Source: Microscillaceae bacterium
GTDB taxonomy: Bacteria > Bacteroidota > Bacteroidia > Cytophagales > Microscillaceae
DNA: 64,000 nt
Reading direction: 5' to 3'
Assembly: GCA_003483885.1 (NCBI GenBank)
Contig: DMXI01000217.1
Span: forward strand, 10,185-74,184
Part shown: piece after piece, positions 1-8,575 of the stretch
Position numbering within the stretch: the stretch's first letter is position 1
How the letters are laid out: each line of letters opens with the position of its first letter
The notes under the pieces: generated by a model
What the model was told of the DNA's origin: nothing
Database searches by the model: none
Seen by the model: only the letters and a program-made list of their open reading frames with translations
Made by a program: the position numbers and the translations under genes

Positions 1-256
1 GTACATTGGTTACTTCAGGAGACATTGCCTTTCCTCCGCGTTCCACCACATAGTTGAAAATTTTCAACATGTGACCACGCTCTTCATCGGCTTGAGCCAT
101 AAAAAAAGCAGTAGCATTTTCGAATCCTTTTTCCGCACACCAAGAAGCCATGGCAAGGTATTTTGCGGATGAATTACCTTCTATTTTTATTTGGTCGTTT
201 AAAATCTGCTCCATTTCCTCGGTTAACGAGGTTTTAAGTCTTACTAAATCTTTCAT
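1..256 (-). CDS. ftnA: Bacterial non-heme ferritin, N-terminal part (runs off window)
   Basis: Reading the minus strand from the ATG at 256 gives 85 codons without a stop to the window edge. The peptide begins MKDLVRLKTSLTEEMEQIL and continues IKIEGNSSAKYLAMASWC and ADEERGHMLKIFNYV. This is the first half of the four-helix ferritin fold. Glu26 and the Glu59-x-x-His62 pair sit where bacterial ferritins (FtnA) bind the ferroxidase iron pair, so an active ferroxidase and a role in cytosolic iron storage and oxidation are likely from family knowledge. The remaining half, with the other ferroxidase ligands, lies outside the window. The gene stands alone, diverging from the E1 dehydrogenase gene across about 570 bp. 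Family assignment is secure; distinguishing ftnA from another ferritin-like gene is less so. Confidence 0.85.
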   Translation of the reverse strand, partial: MKDLVRLKTSLTEEMEQILNDQIKIEGNSSAKYLAMASWCAEKGFENATAFFMAQADEERGHMLKIFNYVVERGGKAMSPEVTNV

Positions 257-829
257 CGTTGTCTGAGGTTTAGTGTCAATAAAAAATACAATTTATTAAA
301 TGTGCTAATTGCTTTTGCACTAAATTATAACTTAAAGTTATTCAATAGGTTTGAAACAAACCATACCCTGCTCATATCTGTAATCAGTCTAAATTCAGGT
401 AAATACAATTATTTGCGAAGAATACTGGATAAACACTGCTAAAACGGGTTTTAGACCATAGTGTAGTAGTTTTTCTTCAAGGTTATATATAATCAATCTA
501 AGTTTACTTAAACTTAGAAACTAACCCCCAACCCCAAAACTGAGGATTTTTTATGGTAAGTGTGATCTCTACAGATTGAGCCCAAAACTCCCAATAAAAG
601 TTTGTTTATCGTATTTTTTATAATCTATTTTGTGCCAGGTTTTTACACCATTATGATCGCTTTTAAGAGTACGTTTAAAAATTAGTTTTCTCATTGATTT
701 TTAAAGGTGAAACAGAGATCGCCTTCGGCTAAGTTATAATCTAAGCTAAAAAAGTGATTTTTAACTCCGAAGACAAAATTTAAACATACTCTAAACACAA
801 ACACACATCTCTAAAAAAATTATCAGAAA
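257..829. other. 573-bp divergent intergenic region
   Basis: AT-rich spacer between the ferritin gene and the E1 gene; no ORF of note. Its right part holds a short inverted-repeat element (666-792, listed separately) that ends only 38 bp before the E1 start codon. No clear TAnnTTTG promoter is visible for either gene. Confidence 0.6.
666..792. repeat. MITE-like element, copy 1 (ends AGAGTACGTTTAAA / TTTAAACATACTCT)
   Basis: A 127-bp segment with 14-bp inverted ends, AGAGTACGTTTAAA on the left and TTTAAACATACTCT on the right (one mismatch). A second copy with matching ends is at 58199-58360. The two copies share their ends and the right subterminal stretch (GAAGACAAAATTTAAAC) and the words CTAAAAAAGTG, but differ in length and middle. 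No coding capacity; a target-site duplication is not clear. Confidence 0.65.
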
Positions 830-2818
830 ATGAAGTTTGACCGAAAAAATTATAAAGACGATTTATTATTAGAGCTCTATAAATATATCTTAAAGCCTCG
901 CATGATTGAGGAAAAAATGCTGGTTTTACTCCGTCAAGGACGCATCAGCAAATGGTTTTCAGGTATTGGTCAAGAAGCCATTGCAGTAGGTAGCACACTG
1001 GCCATCGAGCCCGATGATTACATCTTGCCACTACACCGTAACTTAGGCGTATTTACCAGCCGTGGTATTCCTTTAGAGCGCTTGTTTTCTCAGTTTCAAG
1101 GCAAAAACTTAGGCTTTACTAAAGGGAGAGATCGTTCTTTTCATTTTGGGTCAAACGAACATCATATTGTGGGGATGATTTCTCACCTGGGTCCTCAACT
1201 ATCAGTAGGGAGCGGTATTGCTCTTGCCAATTTGCTTAATCATGATAAAAAAGTGACCATTGCTTACAGCGGCGATGGAGGTACCAGTGAAGGAGAGTTT
1301 CACGAAGCCTTGAATGTGGCAGCGGTGTGGAACCTACCTGTGATCTTTATGATTGAGAACAACGGGTATGGTTTGTCTACTCCTGTCAACGAACAATACA
1401 AATGTGCCTGGCTCAAAGACAAAGGTATTGGCTATGGTATGGAAGCAGTACAGATAGATGGAAACAACTTGTTGGAGGTATACAACACCATCAGACACTA
1501 CGCCAACGACTTGCGTCAAAACCCTCGCCCAATTCTTATAGAAGCACTTACGTTCCGTATGCGTGGACACGAAGAAGCCTCTGGTACCAAATACGTACCG
1601 AAACATTTATTTGAGGCTTGGGGCAAAAAAGATCCAGTAGCCAATTATGAAACCTACCTCAAGCGTCAGGGAGTTTTAAATGACCACGTCATTGAAGATA
1701 TCAGAGCTGCTATCAAGCAAGAAATAGATCAAGGGCTAGATGTTGCTTACAATGAGCCACTTCCTGAAGCATCCGTGAATCAAGAAGAAACCGATTTGTA
1801 CGCACCTTACGATTTCAGACCTACCCCTCCTCAATCTACGGTACGTAGCAGTCGACGCTTTGTAGATGCTATTTCGGATGGCTTAAAGCAAGCCATGGAA
1901 AAGTATCCTAAATCGGTGGTGATGGGACAAGATGTCGCTGAATATGGTGGCGTTTTCAAAATTACCGAGGGTTTTGTAGACCTTTTTGGAAAAGCAAGGG
2001 TAAGAAACACCCCCTTGTGTGAGTCGGCCATTGTAGGAGTTGGTTTGGGGCTCTCGGTTAAAAAATACAAGGCCATTGTAGAAATGCAATTTGCTGATTT
2101 TGTAACCTGTGGGTTTAACCAAATTGTAAATAACCTGGCCAAGATTCATTATCGCTGGGGGCAAAACGCCGATGTGGTAGTACGTATGCCTACTGGTGCG
2201 GGAGTAGGTGCAGGACCATTCCATTCTCAATCCAACGAAGCCTGGTTTTTCCATACTCCTGGCCTCAAGATTGTATATCCCTCTAGTCCCTATGATGCCA
2301 AAGGATTGCTCACTGCGGCAATTGAAGAACCAAACCCAATCATGTATTTTGAACACAAGGCCTTGTATCGTTCTATTACTGAAGATATTCCTGATGATTA
2401 TTATACACTCCCCATTGGCAAAGCTCGCGTAGTACAAGAAGGAGAGGATATCTCATTTATTACTTATGGTATGGGGGTACATTGGGCCCGACAAATTGTA
2501 GCAGAAATGTTCCCTGATAACCCGGAAACGGTTGAGATTTTAGATTTGAGGACCCTTCTCCCTTGGGATAAAGAGGCTGTAGAAGCTACCGTGAAAAAGA
2601 CAGGCAAAGTAATTGTAGCACATGAGGATAATATTACAGGTGGTATAGGAGCCGAAATCGCAGCCTGGATTGCTGAGCATTGCTTCCAATACCTGGATGC
2701 CCCCGTTATGAGGGAAGGAAGTTTGGATACTCCAGTACCGTTTTCTGCTACTTTGGAGCAAATTTATCTACCCAAGGAACGTATCAAAGAAAAGATGACC
2801 ACCTTGTTAAATTTTTAA
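830..2818 (+). CDS. Fused 2-oxoacid dehydrogenase E1 (alpha + beta)
   Basis: 662 residues carrying both E1 subunits in one chain. The alpha half (about 20-310) has the thiamine diphosphate motif starting GDGGTSEGEFHEALN at residue 148 and closing with ENN near 176. The beta half starts near residue 343 (RRFVDAISDGLKQAMEKYP) and contains the transketolase pyrimidine-binding and C-terminal domains (GVGAGPFHSQSNEAWFFHTPG). It decarboxylates a 2-oxoacid and hands the acyl group to an E2 lipoyl protein in the cytosol. Fused alpha/beta E1 proteins in Bacteroidetes are usually assigned to branched-chain 2-oxoacid or pyruvate dehydrogenase; substrate cannot be fixed here and no E2/E3 gene is nearby. 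The ATG follows a short A-rich leader. Confidence 0.88.
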   Translation: MKFDRKNYKDDLLLELYKYILKPRMIEEKMLVLLRQGRISKWFSGIGQEAIAVGSTLAIEPDDYILPLHRNLGVFTSRGIPLERLFSQFQGKNLGFTKGRDRSFHFGSNEHHIVGMISHLGPQLSVGSGIALANLLNHDKKVTIAYSGDGGTSEGEFHEALNVAAVWNLPVIFMIENNGYGLSTPVNEQYKCAWLKDKGIGYGMEAVQIDGNNLLEVYNTIRHYANDLRQNPRPILIEALTFRMRGHEEASGTKYVPKHLFEAWGKKDPVANYETYLKRQGVLNDHVIEDIRAAIKQEIDQGLDVAYNEPLPEASVNQEETDLYAPYDFRPTPPQSTVRSSRRFVDAISDGLKQAMEKYPKSVVMGQDVAEYGGVFKITEGFVDLFGKARVRNTPLCESAIVGVGLGLSVKKYKAIVEMQFADFVTCGFNQIVNNLAKIHYRWGQNADVVVRMPTGAGVGAGPFHSQSNEAWFFHTPGLKIVYPSSPYDAKGLLTAAIEEPNPIMYFEHKALYRSITEDIPDDYYTLPIGKARVVQEGEDISFITYGMGVHWARQIVAEMFPDNPETVEILDLRTLLPWDKEAVEATVKKTGKVIVAHEDNITGGIGAEIAAWIAEHCFQYLDAPVMREGSLDTPVPFSATLEQIYLPKERIKEKMTTLLNF

Positions 2819-2919
2819 AAATCCTTGAAAATGACTAACTTGACAAAGTTTTTATACGTAAATGGTTAGTAAAGTCGTTTTTTTGGAAAGACTCAATCAT
2901 TTACCAACACATTCCCGTC

Positions 2920-3264
2920 ATGTTAGCACGAAAATTACTACGGACTTATTTTTTTATTACATTATTAGGCATTTTATCCTTCTCGTGTTCACAAAGAGCG
3001 CAATGTCCAGCGTACGAAAGAAGCACTGGAGGTACAATCAGGGTTTTTGAAAGTGGTGGTAAAACTCCAGCCGAACTTCGCAAACAAAGTCTTAAAATAC
3101 TCGATAAACAACAAGCTTATATTCGAGTAAAACGAGATAAAAAAACAGGATTGGTTAAAAAAACGACCAGACTTAAGCGAAGAAAAAGAAAAAAGAACAA
3201 GACCAAGACCCACCGCGGGTTTAAGAAAGAATCTCGCACTAGTCGAGGCCTTCGCGGCTATTAA
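2920..3264 (+). CDS. Small basic putative lipoprotein
   Basis: 114 residues. The first 23 form a lipoprotein signal (hydrophobic FFITLLGILSF followed by SC), so Cys23 is the probable lipidated residue. The mature part is short and becomes strongly basic at the C-terminus, with lysine/arginine runs (KTTRLKRRKRKKNKTKTHR). I do not recognise a family. It lies 101 bp after the E1 gene and 97 bp before another arginine-rich exported protein in the same orientation. The two basic exported products probably belong together, for example binding anionic polymers at the envelope; that role is a guess. Confidence 0.6.
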   Translation: MLARKLLRTYFFITLLGILSFSCSQRAQCPAYERSTGGTIRVFESGGKTPAELRKQSLKILDKQQAYIRVKRDKKTGLVKKTTRLKRRKRKKNKTKTHRGFKKESRTSRGLRGY

Positions 3265-3361
3265 GTTTAAATTATATACACTGCTACGCTTTTGTTTAGC
3301 CAAAAACTATTCAAGCAAAAATGTAAACGTCTAAACAAAGGTTGCTAACCCCAAATTAACG

Positions 3362-4135
3362 ATGTCTGTCAAAGAAGAACTGTTTAAACGATTTATCCAA
3401 CTCATCTTAGTATTTTGCATTAGTATAGGCGGATACTTTGAGACCCAGGCTCAGGAAGATAATCGGACGCTTAAAAACCCTAATCGTTCTGAGTCGTTTC
3501 GGAAACGTAGAAAATCTACCCAATCAAAAATTACGCGTTACACCGGTAATGTAAGGGTAGACAAGAACCGCAGAGGACGTAAAGGCCGTTTGGCCACTCA
3601 CCGTCTACGAGCCCGAGGCAAGCAAAGAGGCCCTTCTAAGGTAAGTCAATTTACTGGTAACTACCGTTATCGTAAGTCTTCCAAAAAAGGGAACCTTCGC
3701 AAAAAGAGCTTTTCTGGAAGCGTATCAAGTTATCGCGCTGCCAAATCTTCACGAAGAGGGCGTTCCTCTAATTTTCGTGGCCGTTTTCGTTATGTTAACG
3801 TAAAAGCCAATCGTGCTCAAAAAGCACGTCGTATTTCGTCTTTTATGGGAAAAACTACCTACCGTTTGAGACGTCGTTCGGGCCCAAGAGCCCCACGTAG
3901 TGCCTCAGTAGGTTCTTATCGTGCGCCACGTTCGCGTGGTCACCGTCGCTTAGCCAACTACAACCAACGTCGTTTGCGTCGTGGTTTTAGTAAACGCAAC
4001 GCCAACCCTCCGGCCTATCGTAACAATCGCTCTAATAAATTGCAATACAATTCGCGTGAAGCCAAATGGTTGATGCCAAAGCCTCGTAAAGTAGACAAGA
4101 AAAGACGCAAAGAGACCAGTGAAGATGACGAATAG
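3362..4135 (+). CDS. Arginine/lysine-rich exported repeat protein
   Basis: 257 residues with an N-terminal hydrophobic segment (about 10-26) and a cleavage-like TQAQE site near 30. The mature chain is extremely basic and contains an imperfect repeat, each unit showing a short beta-like motif: ITRYTGNVR, VSQFTGNYR, SNFRGRFRY and ISSFMGKTTYR. The C-terminus is acidic (ETSEDDE). I recognise no catalytic domain or named family. The repeats suggest a structural surface or matrix-associated protein binding polyanions; that is inference. It ends shortly before a strong bidirectional terminator shared with the convergent frr gene. Confidence 0.65.
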   Translation: MSVKEELFKRFIQLILVFCISIGGYFETQAQEDNRTLKNPNRSESFRKRRKSTQSKITRYTGNVRVDKNRRGRKGRLATHRLRARGKQRGPSKVSQFTGNYRYRKSSKKGNLRKKSFSGSVSSYRAAKSSRRGRSSNFRGRFRYVNVKANRAQKARRISSFMGKTTYRLRRRSGPRAPRSASVGSYRAPRSRGHRRLANYNQRRLRRGFSKRNANPPAYRNNRSNKLQYNSREAKWLMPKPRKVDKKRRKETSEDDE

Positions 4136-4156
4136 AAATAAGAAAAATACATCAAT

Positions 4157-4195
4157 AAAAAATCCGATAGGTCTCAAAACTTATCGGATTTTTTA
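4157..4195. terminator. Bidirectional intrinsic terminator
   Basis: Inverted repeat AATCCGATA ... TATCGGATT flanked by A-runs on the left and a T-run on the right, between two convergent genes (the basic repeat protein and frr). It can serve both strands. Confidence 0.85.
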
Positions 4196-4245
4196 TTTGT
4201 AGTGCTATCTAATGCGAGAATGTTATCTCTATTCCAAGTTGTCAA

Positions 4246-4809
4246 CTATACAGTCATCAACTCAGCTTCTTTTTTCTGATACAATTCGTCTACCTTGGCT
4301 ACAAAACTATCGGTAAGCTTTTGTACTTTTTCTTCTGCTCTCTTCACATCATCTTCGGAAGCACCATCTTTTTGTAGATCCTTCAACCCACCATTGATAT
4401 CTTTTCGCGCATTGCGAATACTCACTTTTCCTTTCTCGATTTCCTGCTTTACTTGCTTTACCAATTGCTTTCTTCGCTCTTCGGTAAGCGCAGGGATGTT
4501 AATTCTGATATTCTCGCCATCGTTCTGAGGGTTAAGATCCAAATCACTATCGCGAATCGACTTCTCAATATTTTGAATCACCGACTTCTCGAAAGGACGT
4601 ATCATCAAAGTCCGGGCATCAGGAGTGGTTACCGAAGCAACTTGGTTCAAAGGAGTAGGCGCGCCATAGTACTCCACCTGGATAGAGTCTAACATATTGG
4701 CTGATGCTTTACCAGCGCGAATCTTGTTCAACTCATTATTGGTGTGCTTCACTGCTTTTTCCATCAGTTCTTCGGCTTCCGCCAAATACATTTGTATTTC
4801 TTCTTCCAT
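4246..4809 (-). CDS. frr: Ribosome recycling factor
   Basis: 187 residues from the ATG at 4809, close to the usual 185. The sequence MEEEIQMYLAEAEELMEKA, then LNKIRAGKASANMLD and VEYYGAPTPLNQVASV, is diagnostic of RRF. The C-terminal ALTEERRKQLVKQVK and IRNARKDINGGLKDL helices are also intact. RRF with EF-G splits post-termination ribosomes into subunits. A longer upstream reading (to 4884) exists but the family begins at the chosen methionine. It follows pyrH in the same direction with about 110 bp between the genes, including a terminator-like hairpin, so read-through or its own promoter would be needed. Confidence 0.96.
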   Translation of the reverse strand: MEEEIQMYLAEAEELMEKAVKHTNNELNKIRAGKASANMLDSIQVEYYGAPTPLNQVASVTTPDARTLMIRPFEKSVIQNIEKSIRDSDLDLNPQNDGENIRINIPALTEERRKQLVKQVKQEIEKGKVSIRNARKDINGGLKDLQKDGASEDDVKRAEEKVQKLTDSFVAKVDELYQKKEAELMTV

Positions 4810-4882
4810 TTTACAAGGTATTTTTTGTTTGAGAAACAACGCAGATATATTTCTGCATGATTGGTATACTGATCTATAAAAC

Positions 4883-4915
4883 AAAAACTGGCATCTGAGG
4901 AAGCCAGTTTTCGCT
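4883..4915 (-). terminator. Intrinsic terminator after pyrH
   Basis: On the minus strand AAAACTGGC and GCCAGTTTT form a perfect 9-bp stem followed by a T-rich tract, directly after the pyrH stop codon. It would partly separate pyrH from frr transcription. Confidence 0.75.
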
Positions 4916-4918
4916 TTT

Positions 4919-5629
4919 TTAGTCTACGGTAATAAGTGTCCCAACTTCTTCGCCCTTGACCACCTTCAGTAGGTTGCCTGGGGTATTCATATCAAAAACA
5001 ATAATGGGTAGGTTGTTTTCTTTACAAAGGGTAAATGCCGTCATATCCATCACATTTAGTCCCTTGCTATATACTTCTTCAAAAGAAATGTTCGAGAAGC
5101 GCTTCGCATTCAAATCAGTTTCAGGGTCAGCGGTATATACCCCATCTACTTTGGTTCCTTTAAGCACTACATCGGCTTCAATTTCAATGGCTCTTAAACT
5201 CGCCGCAGAGTCAGTTGTAAAGTAAGGACTACCGATACCTGCCCCAAAAATCACGATCCGTTTTTTCTCAAGGTGTCTTACGGCTCTGCGTTTAATAAAT
5301 GGCTCACATACTTGCTCCATTTTAATTCCTGACATCAATCGGGTAAACAAGCCATGGCTCTCTAAAGAACTTTGTAGGGCCATACCATTGATCACAGTTG
5401 CCAACATACCCATGTAGTCGCCCTGTACTCGATCTATGCCAGTTCCTACGGTTTCTACTCCCCGGAAAATATTTCCTCCACCAATGACAATGGCTACCTC
5501 GATCCCCTCTGCCACTACTTTTTCAATTTCCTGGGCGTATTGTTCCAGCCTTTTGGCATCAATACCACTTTGTTTGTCGCCAGCAAGTGCCTCACCGCTT
5601 AACTTTAAAAGAATGCGTTTGTATTTCAT
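4919..5629 (-). CDS. pyrH: UMP kinase
   Basis: 236 residues from the ATG at 5629 (MKYKRILLKLSGEALAGD), the normal start and length of bacterial PyrH. Family signatures are the N-terminal KLSGEAL phosphate-binding segment, AIVIGGGNIFRG, QGDYMGMLATVINGMALQ, and the LKGTKVDGVYTADP nucleotide-binding stretch. It phosphorylates UMP to UDP with ATP in the cytosol, as a hexamer in this amino-acid-kinase family. The upstream in-frame extension to 5677 is not conserved family sequence. pyrH followed by frr is a classical pairing. Confidence 0.96.
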   Translation of the reverse strand: MKYKRILLKLSGEALAGDKQSGIDAKRLEQYAQEIEKVVAEGIEVAIVIGGGNIFRGVETVGTGIDRVQGDYMGMLATVINGMALQSSLESHGLFTRLMSGIKMEQVCEPFIKRRAVRHLEKKRIVIFGAGIGSPYFTTDSAASLRAIEIEADVVLKGTKVDGVYTADPETDLNAKRFSNISFEEVYSKGLNVMDMTAFTLCKENNLPIIVFDMNTPGNLLKVVKGEEVGTLITVD

Positions 5630-5923
5630 CCGAATAAAAAATTTTTCTCTGTTTATGGAACTGAGATCCTTCAACAAATTGTTGGATGGAACTCTGGATG
5701 TATCATTTAAATAAATTCCTAAGTGTTAAACTACGATGATACATTTTTGAGAACATCGTGCAAATATAATTAAATAGTTGAATTGGTCATAGGGTAAAAA
5801 CATCCTTTCAACATCAAGTTAAATACCATCTCCTTCAAAATTAATATATTTGCAAAAAATTGCTTTTTTCTAAAAAAGCCCCAATTTATTACTTATCAAT
5901 TATAGCATTCCAAAATATAAATT
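5630..5923. promoter_or_regulatory. Divergent promoter region of pyrH and the metalloprotease gene
   Basis: About 290 bp of AT-rich sequence. On the plus strand TATATTTG at 5845-5852 fits the Bacteroidetes -7 element TAnnTTTG, 72 bp before the protease start. No good TTG is seen at the -33 position, so the promoter call is tentative. Confidence 0.4.
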
Positions 5924-8470
5924 ATGAAATACTTGTTTACGTATTGTTTTTTATGCGTTCTATTTGTAACTCTTAATACTCATTTTGTTCAGGCACAAGC
6001 AACTAATGTATCAGATTTAAAACCCCTCGTGAGAAAAGGAAAGGAAGTAGTTTGTCCATTTGGCAAAGCTGACGGAAAACACCACCACATCCCCCCTCCT
6101 GCCGAATTTTTAAAGCGTTATGGTAGTAGAACTCAGGCCAAAAAGAGTAATATCAAAGTTACCTACAATGGTTTTACGCCTCAGGCTCAAGCTGCTTTTC
6201 AGTTTGCTGTAGAAATTTGGGAGACTGTATTAGCCTCCCCTGACACCATTAGAGTAGTCGCCAACTGGCGTACCCTCGATCCTGGGGTGTTGGGGTCGGC
6301 TGGGGCAACTACCTACCGCGCCAACTTTAAAAATGCCCCTCTCAGAAATGTATGGTATCCTATAGCCTTGGCCGAAAGAATTGCTGGCGAAAGCCTGAAT
6401 GGAAACAGTCCTGATATTTCTGCCAACTTTAGCAGTTCTATTAACTGGTATTTTGGAACAGATGGCAATCCACCGAGTGATGAGTTTGACCTGGTATCTA
6501 TTGTGCTGCATGAATTGGGTCATGGGCTGGGCTTTGTAGCGTTGCGCAACTACGATGAAAATCAAGGAACATATACTTATGGTTCTGGTGGCTTTCCTGA
6601 TATTTATAATTATCGTATGGTAGATGGTAGTGGTAATTTCTTGCGAGATACTACGGTATATACCAATGGCTCAACCCAACTTGGAACTGCGGTAACCAAT
6701 AGCAATTTATTTTTCAATGGTCCTACTACCAATACTGCGGCTAGTAGTACTGTAGGTAGTAAATTACACGCGCCTGGTACTTTCGAACCAGGTTCTAGTA
6801 TTGCCCACTTAGACAATATTTATGACAACACTCCCAATGGTTTGATGACTCCTTCGGCAGGTCCTGGCGAAGCAGTTCATGATCCAGGTCCAGTAGCCAC
6901 AGCCATGCTCAACGATATGGGATGGCGTACCACCCGCCTAACCGTATTAGATACTATAAAAAGTACGGAGACTCCAGCAGCCAACTATCCCGTAAAATTT
7001 GCGATTAACAGCGATACAACTTATCAGGCTTCAGCAGTAAAATTTTACTATTCATTGGATAGTATGAAAACCAAAATAGAACTTACCCCTACTGGTACTG
7101 GTACTGCGAATGAGTTTTCGGTAACGATTCCGAGTGTAACTGATGGCTCTACTGTAGCCTACTATGCAGAAGTGATCGACGATGCCGGACGAGTGATACA
7201 GTCGCCTTCACAAGCTACTGACTTTAAGGTATTTTTCTTCTTTTTTGTAGGCGTAGATAACGTGGCTCCTACTCTTACCCATGCCCCCATTACAGATTTG
7301 ATTTCTTCGGCGGATACGGCAGCTTTTTCGGCCGAATCTACCGATATTTTTGGGTTATCTTCTATACAGGTTGAGTATTCTATTAATGGTGTTGCCCAAA
7401 CTCCTATTGATATGATTGTGGGTACTGGATTTGACGTGAATCGCTATACTGGAGTGATGAGATTTACTGCTGGACAGTTGAACAATGGCGACTCTATTAC
7501 TTATAGAATTGTGGCCAAGGATAATTCTAACGCTAAAAATACAACGATTTTACCGGCCACAGGCACTTACAAAATAGATATTAAAGGGTCAAAAGCGGCT
7601 CAGGCTAAATATCAAACAGATTTCAATGATGTGACTACTGCATCGGATGATTTTGTAGGTAATAATTTCTCTATTCGCTTAGAGTCTGGATTTAACGATG
7701 GGGCAATTCATTCTGACCATCCTTACCTCGACGGGAGCGGCACTGGCGATGAAAGTAACTATACGTATCAGTTAAGAATACCCATTGTGGTGGCTGCCAA
7801 TAGAGACGATGCCTGGATGCGTTTTGATGAGATTGTATTGGTAGAACCAGGAGAGCCAGGATCGTTATTTGGAAGCGCCGACTTCTACGACTATTTTGTT
7901 GCAGAGGGTTCTACCGATGATGGCAAAACTTGGGTTCGTTTAGGAAATGGCTATGATGCTACTGACGACACAGATTGGAACACTTTATACAATAGTACGT
8001 TGTCTGGCAATGTTTCTACTGGTACAGGTACTCCAAGTTTGTTTAAACCCAGATTTTATAACTTACGAGATATTTTCAACTCTGGGACAACAGTAGTACT
8101 TCGTTTTAGGCTTTTTGCTGATCAGGCTGCTAATGGCTGGGGAGTTGCCATAGACAACCTCAATATTCAGGATGGAGTAGTAGGTATCGAGGAGTTTATT
8201 GAAGTAAACAATACCAATATCAAAATGTTTCCTAACCCTAGTAATGGGCAATTCAACATTCAGGCTACCTTCAAAAAACAAGTGGGTACTTTGCCTGTGA
8301 GCATCACCAATCTCAATGGCCAGAAAGTATACAGTACAACCTTTGACAATGTAGGCAAGCAATTTTCAGGTCAAATTGCTCCTAATCAGTTAGCACCAGG
8401 CGTATACTTTGTGAATGTACACTTGGGCAAATACCAATTGACTAAAAGAATTGTTATTAAGAAAGACTAA
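5924..8470 (+). CDS. Secreted zinc metalloprotease with type IX secretion tail
   Basis: 848 residues. A signal peptide (about 1-25, ending VQAQA) is followed by a metallopeptidase domain with HELGHGLGF at residues 196-204. His196 and His200 would bind zinc and Glu197 act as base, as in HExxH peptidases. The spacing resembles HExxHxxGxxH metzincins, but residue 206 is Ala, so the third ligand must come from elsewhere. The middle holds Ig-like or jelly-roll beta domains. The last 80 residues (NIKMFPNPSNGQFNIQ ... LAPGVYFVNV ... KRIVIKKD) are a type A type IX secretion C-terminal domain, so export across the outer membrane by the Por machinery is expected. Another secreted protease follows in the same direction. 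Confidence 0.85.
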   Translation: MKYLFTYCFLCVLFVTLNTHFVQAQATNVSDLKPLVRKGKEVVCPFGKADGKHHHIPPPAEFLKRYGSRTQAKKSNIKVTYNGFTPQAQAAFQFAVEIWETVLASPDTIRVVANWRTLDPGVLGSAGATTYRANFKNAPLRNVWYPIALAERIAGESLNGNSPDISANFSSSINWYFGTDGNPPSDEFDLVSIVLHELGHGLGFVALRNYDENQGTYTYGSGGFPDIYNYRMVDGSGNFLRDTTVYTNGSTQLGTAVTNSNLFFNGPTTNTAASSTVGSKLHAPGTFEPGSSIAHLDNIYDNTPNGLMTPSAGPGEAVHDPGPVATAMLNDMGWRTTRLTVLDTIKSTETPAANYPVKFAINSDTTYQASAVKFYYSLDSMKTKIELTPTGTGTANEFSVTIPSVTDGSTVAYYAEVIDDAGRVIQSPSQATDFKVFFFFFVGVDNVAPTLTHAPITDLISSADTAAFSAESTDIFGLSSIQVEYSINGVAQTPIDMIVGTGFDVNRYTGVMRFTAGQLNNGDSITYRIVAKDNSNAKNTTILPATGTYKIDIKGSKAAQAKYQTDFNDVTTASDDFVGNNFSIRLESGFNDGAIHSDHPYLDGSGTGDESNYTYQLRIPIVVAANRDDAWMRFDEIVLVEPGEPGSLFGSADFYDYFVAEGSTDDGKTWVRLGNGYDATDDTDWNTLYNSTLSGNVSTGTGTPSLFKPRFYNLRDIFNSGTTVVLRFRLFADQAANGWGVAIDNLNIQDGVVGIEEFIEVNNTNIKMFPNPSNGQFNIQATFKKQVGTLPVSITNLNGQKVYSTTFDNVGKQFSGQIAPNQLAPGVYFVNVHLGKYQLTKRIVIKKD

Positions 8471-8504
8471 GCCATCATCAATGATTGTGTCGTCATAAAA
8501 TATC

Positions 8505-8533
8505 GATAGGGTAGAGTTTCTACCCTATCTTTG
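8505..8533 (+). terminator. Intrinsic terminator after the metalloprotease gene
   Basis: Stem GATAGGGTAGA / TCTACCCTATC followed by TTTG. The right arm plus tail also reads TATCTTTG (8526-8533), a match to the -7 consensus, so promoter and terminator for the next gene may overlap here. Confidence 0.75.
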
Positions 8534-8575
8534 TTTAGTAATGGTTATTTTAGCGAAAAATCACACGCCCTTATT

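Noticed and set aside
1883..2437. 184-codon ORF antisense to the E1 gene
   Set aside because: Shadow of a strongly conserved coding region, no domain resemblance.
2862..3050. 62-codon ORF overlapping the small lipoprotein gene
   Set aside because: Different frame; the overlapping frame has a proper lipoprotein signal.
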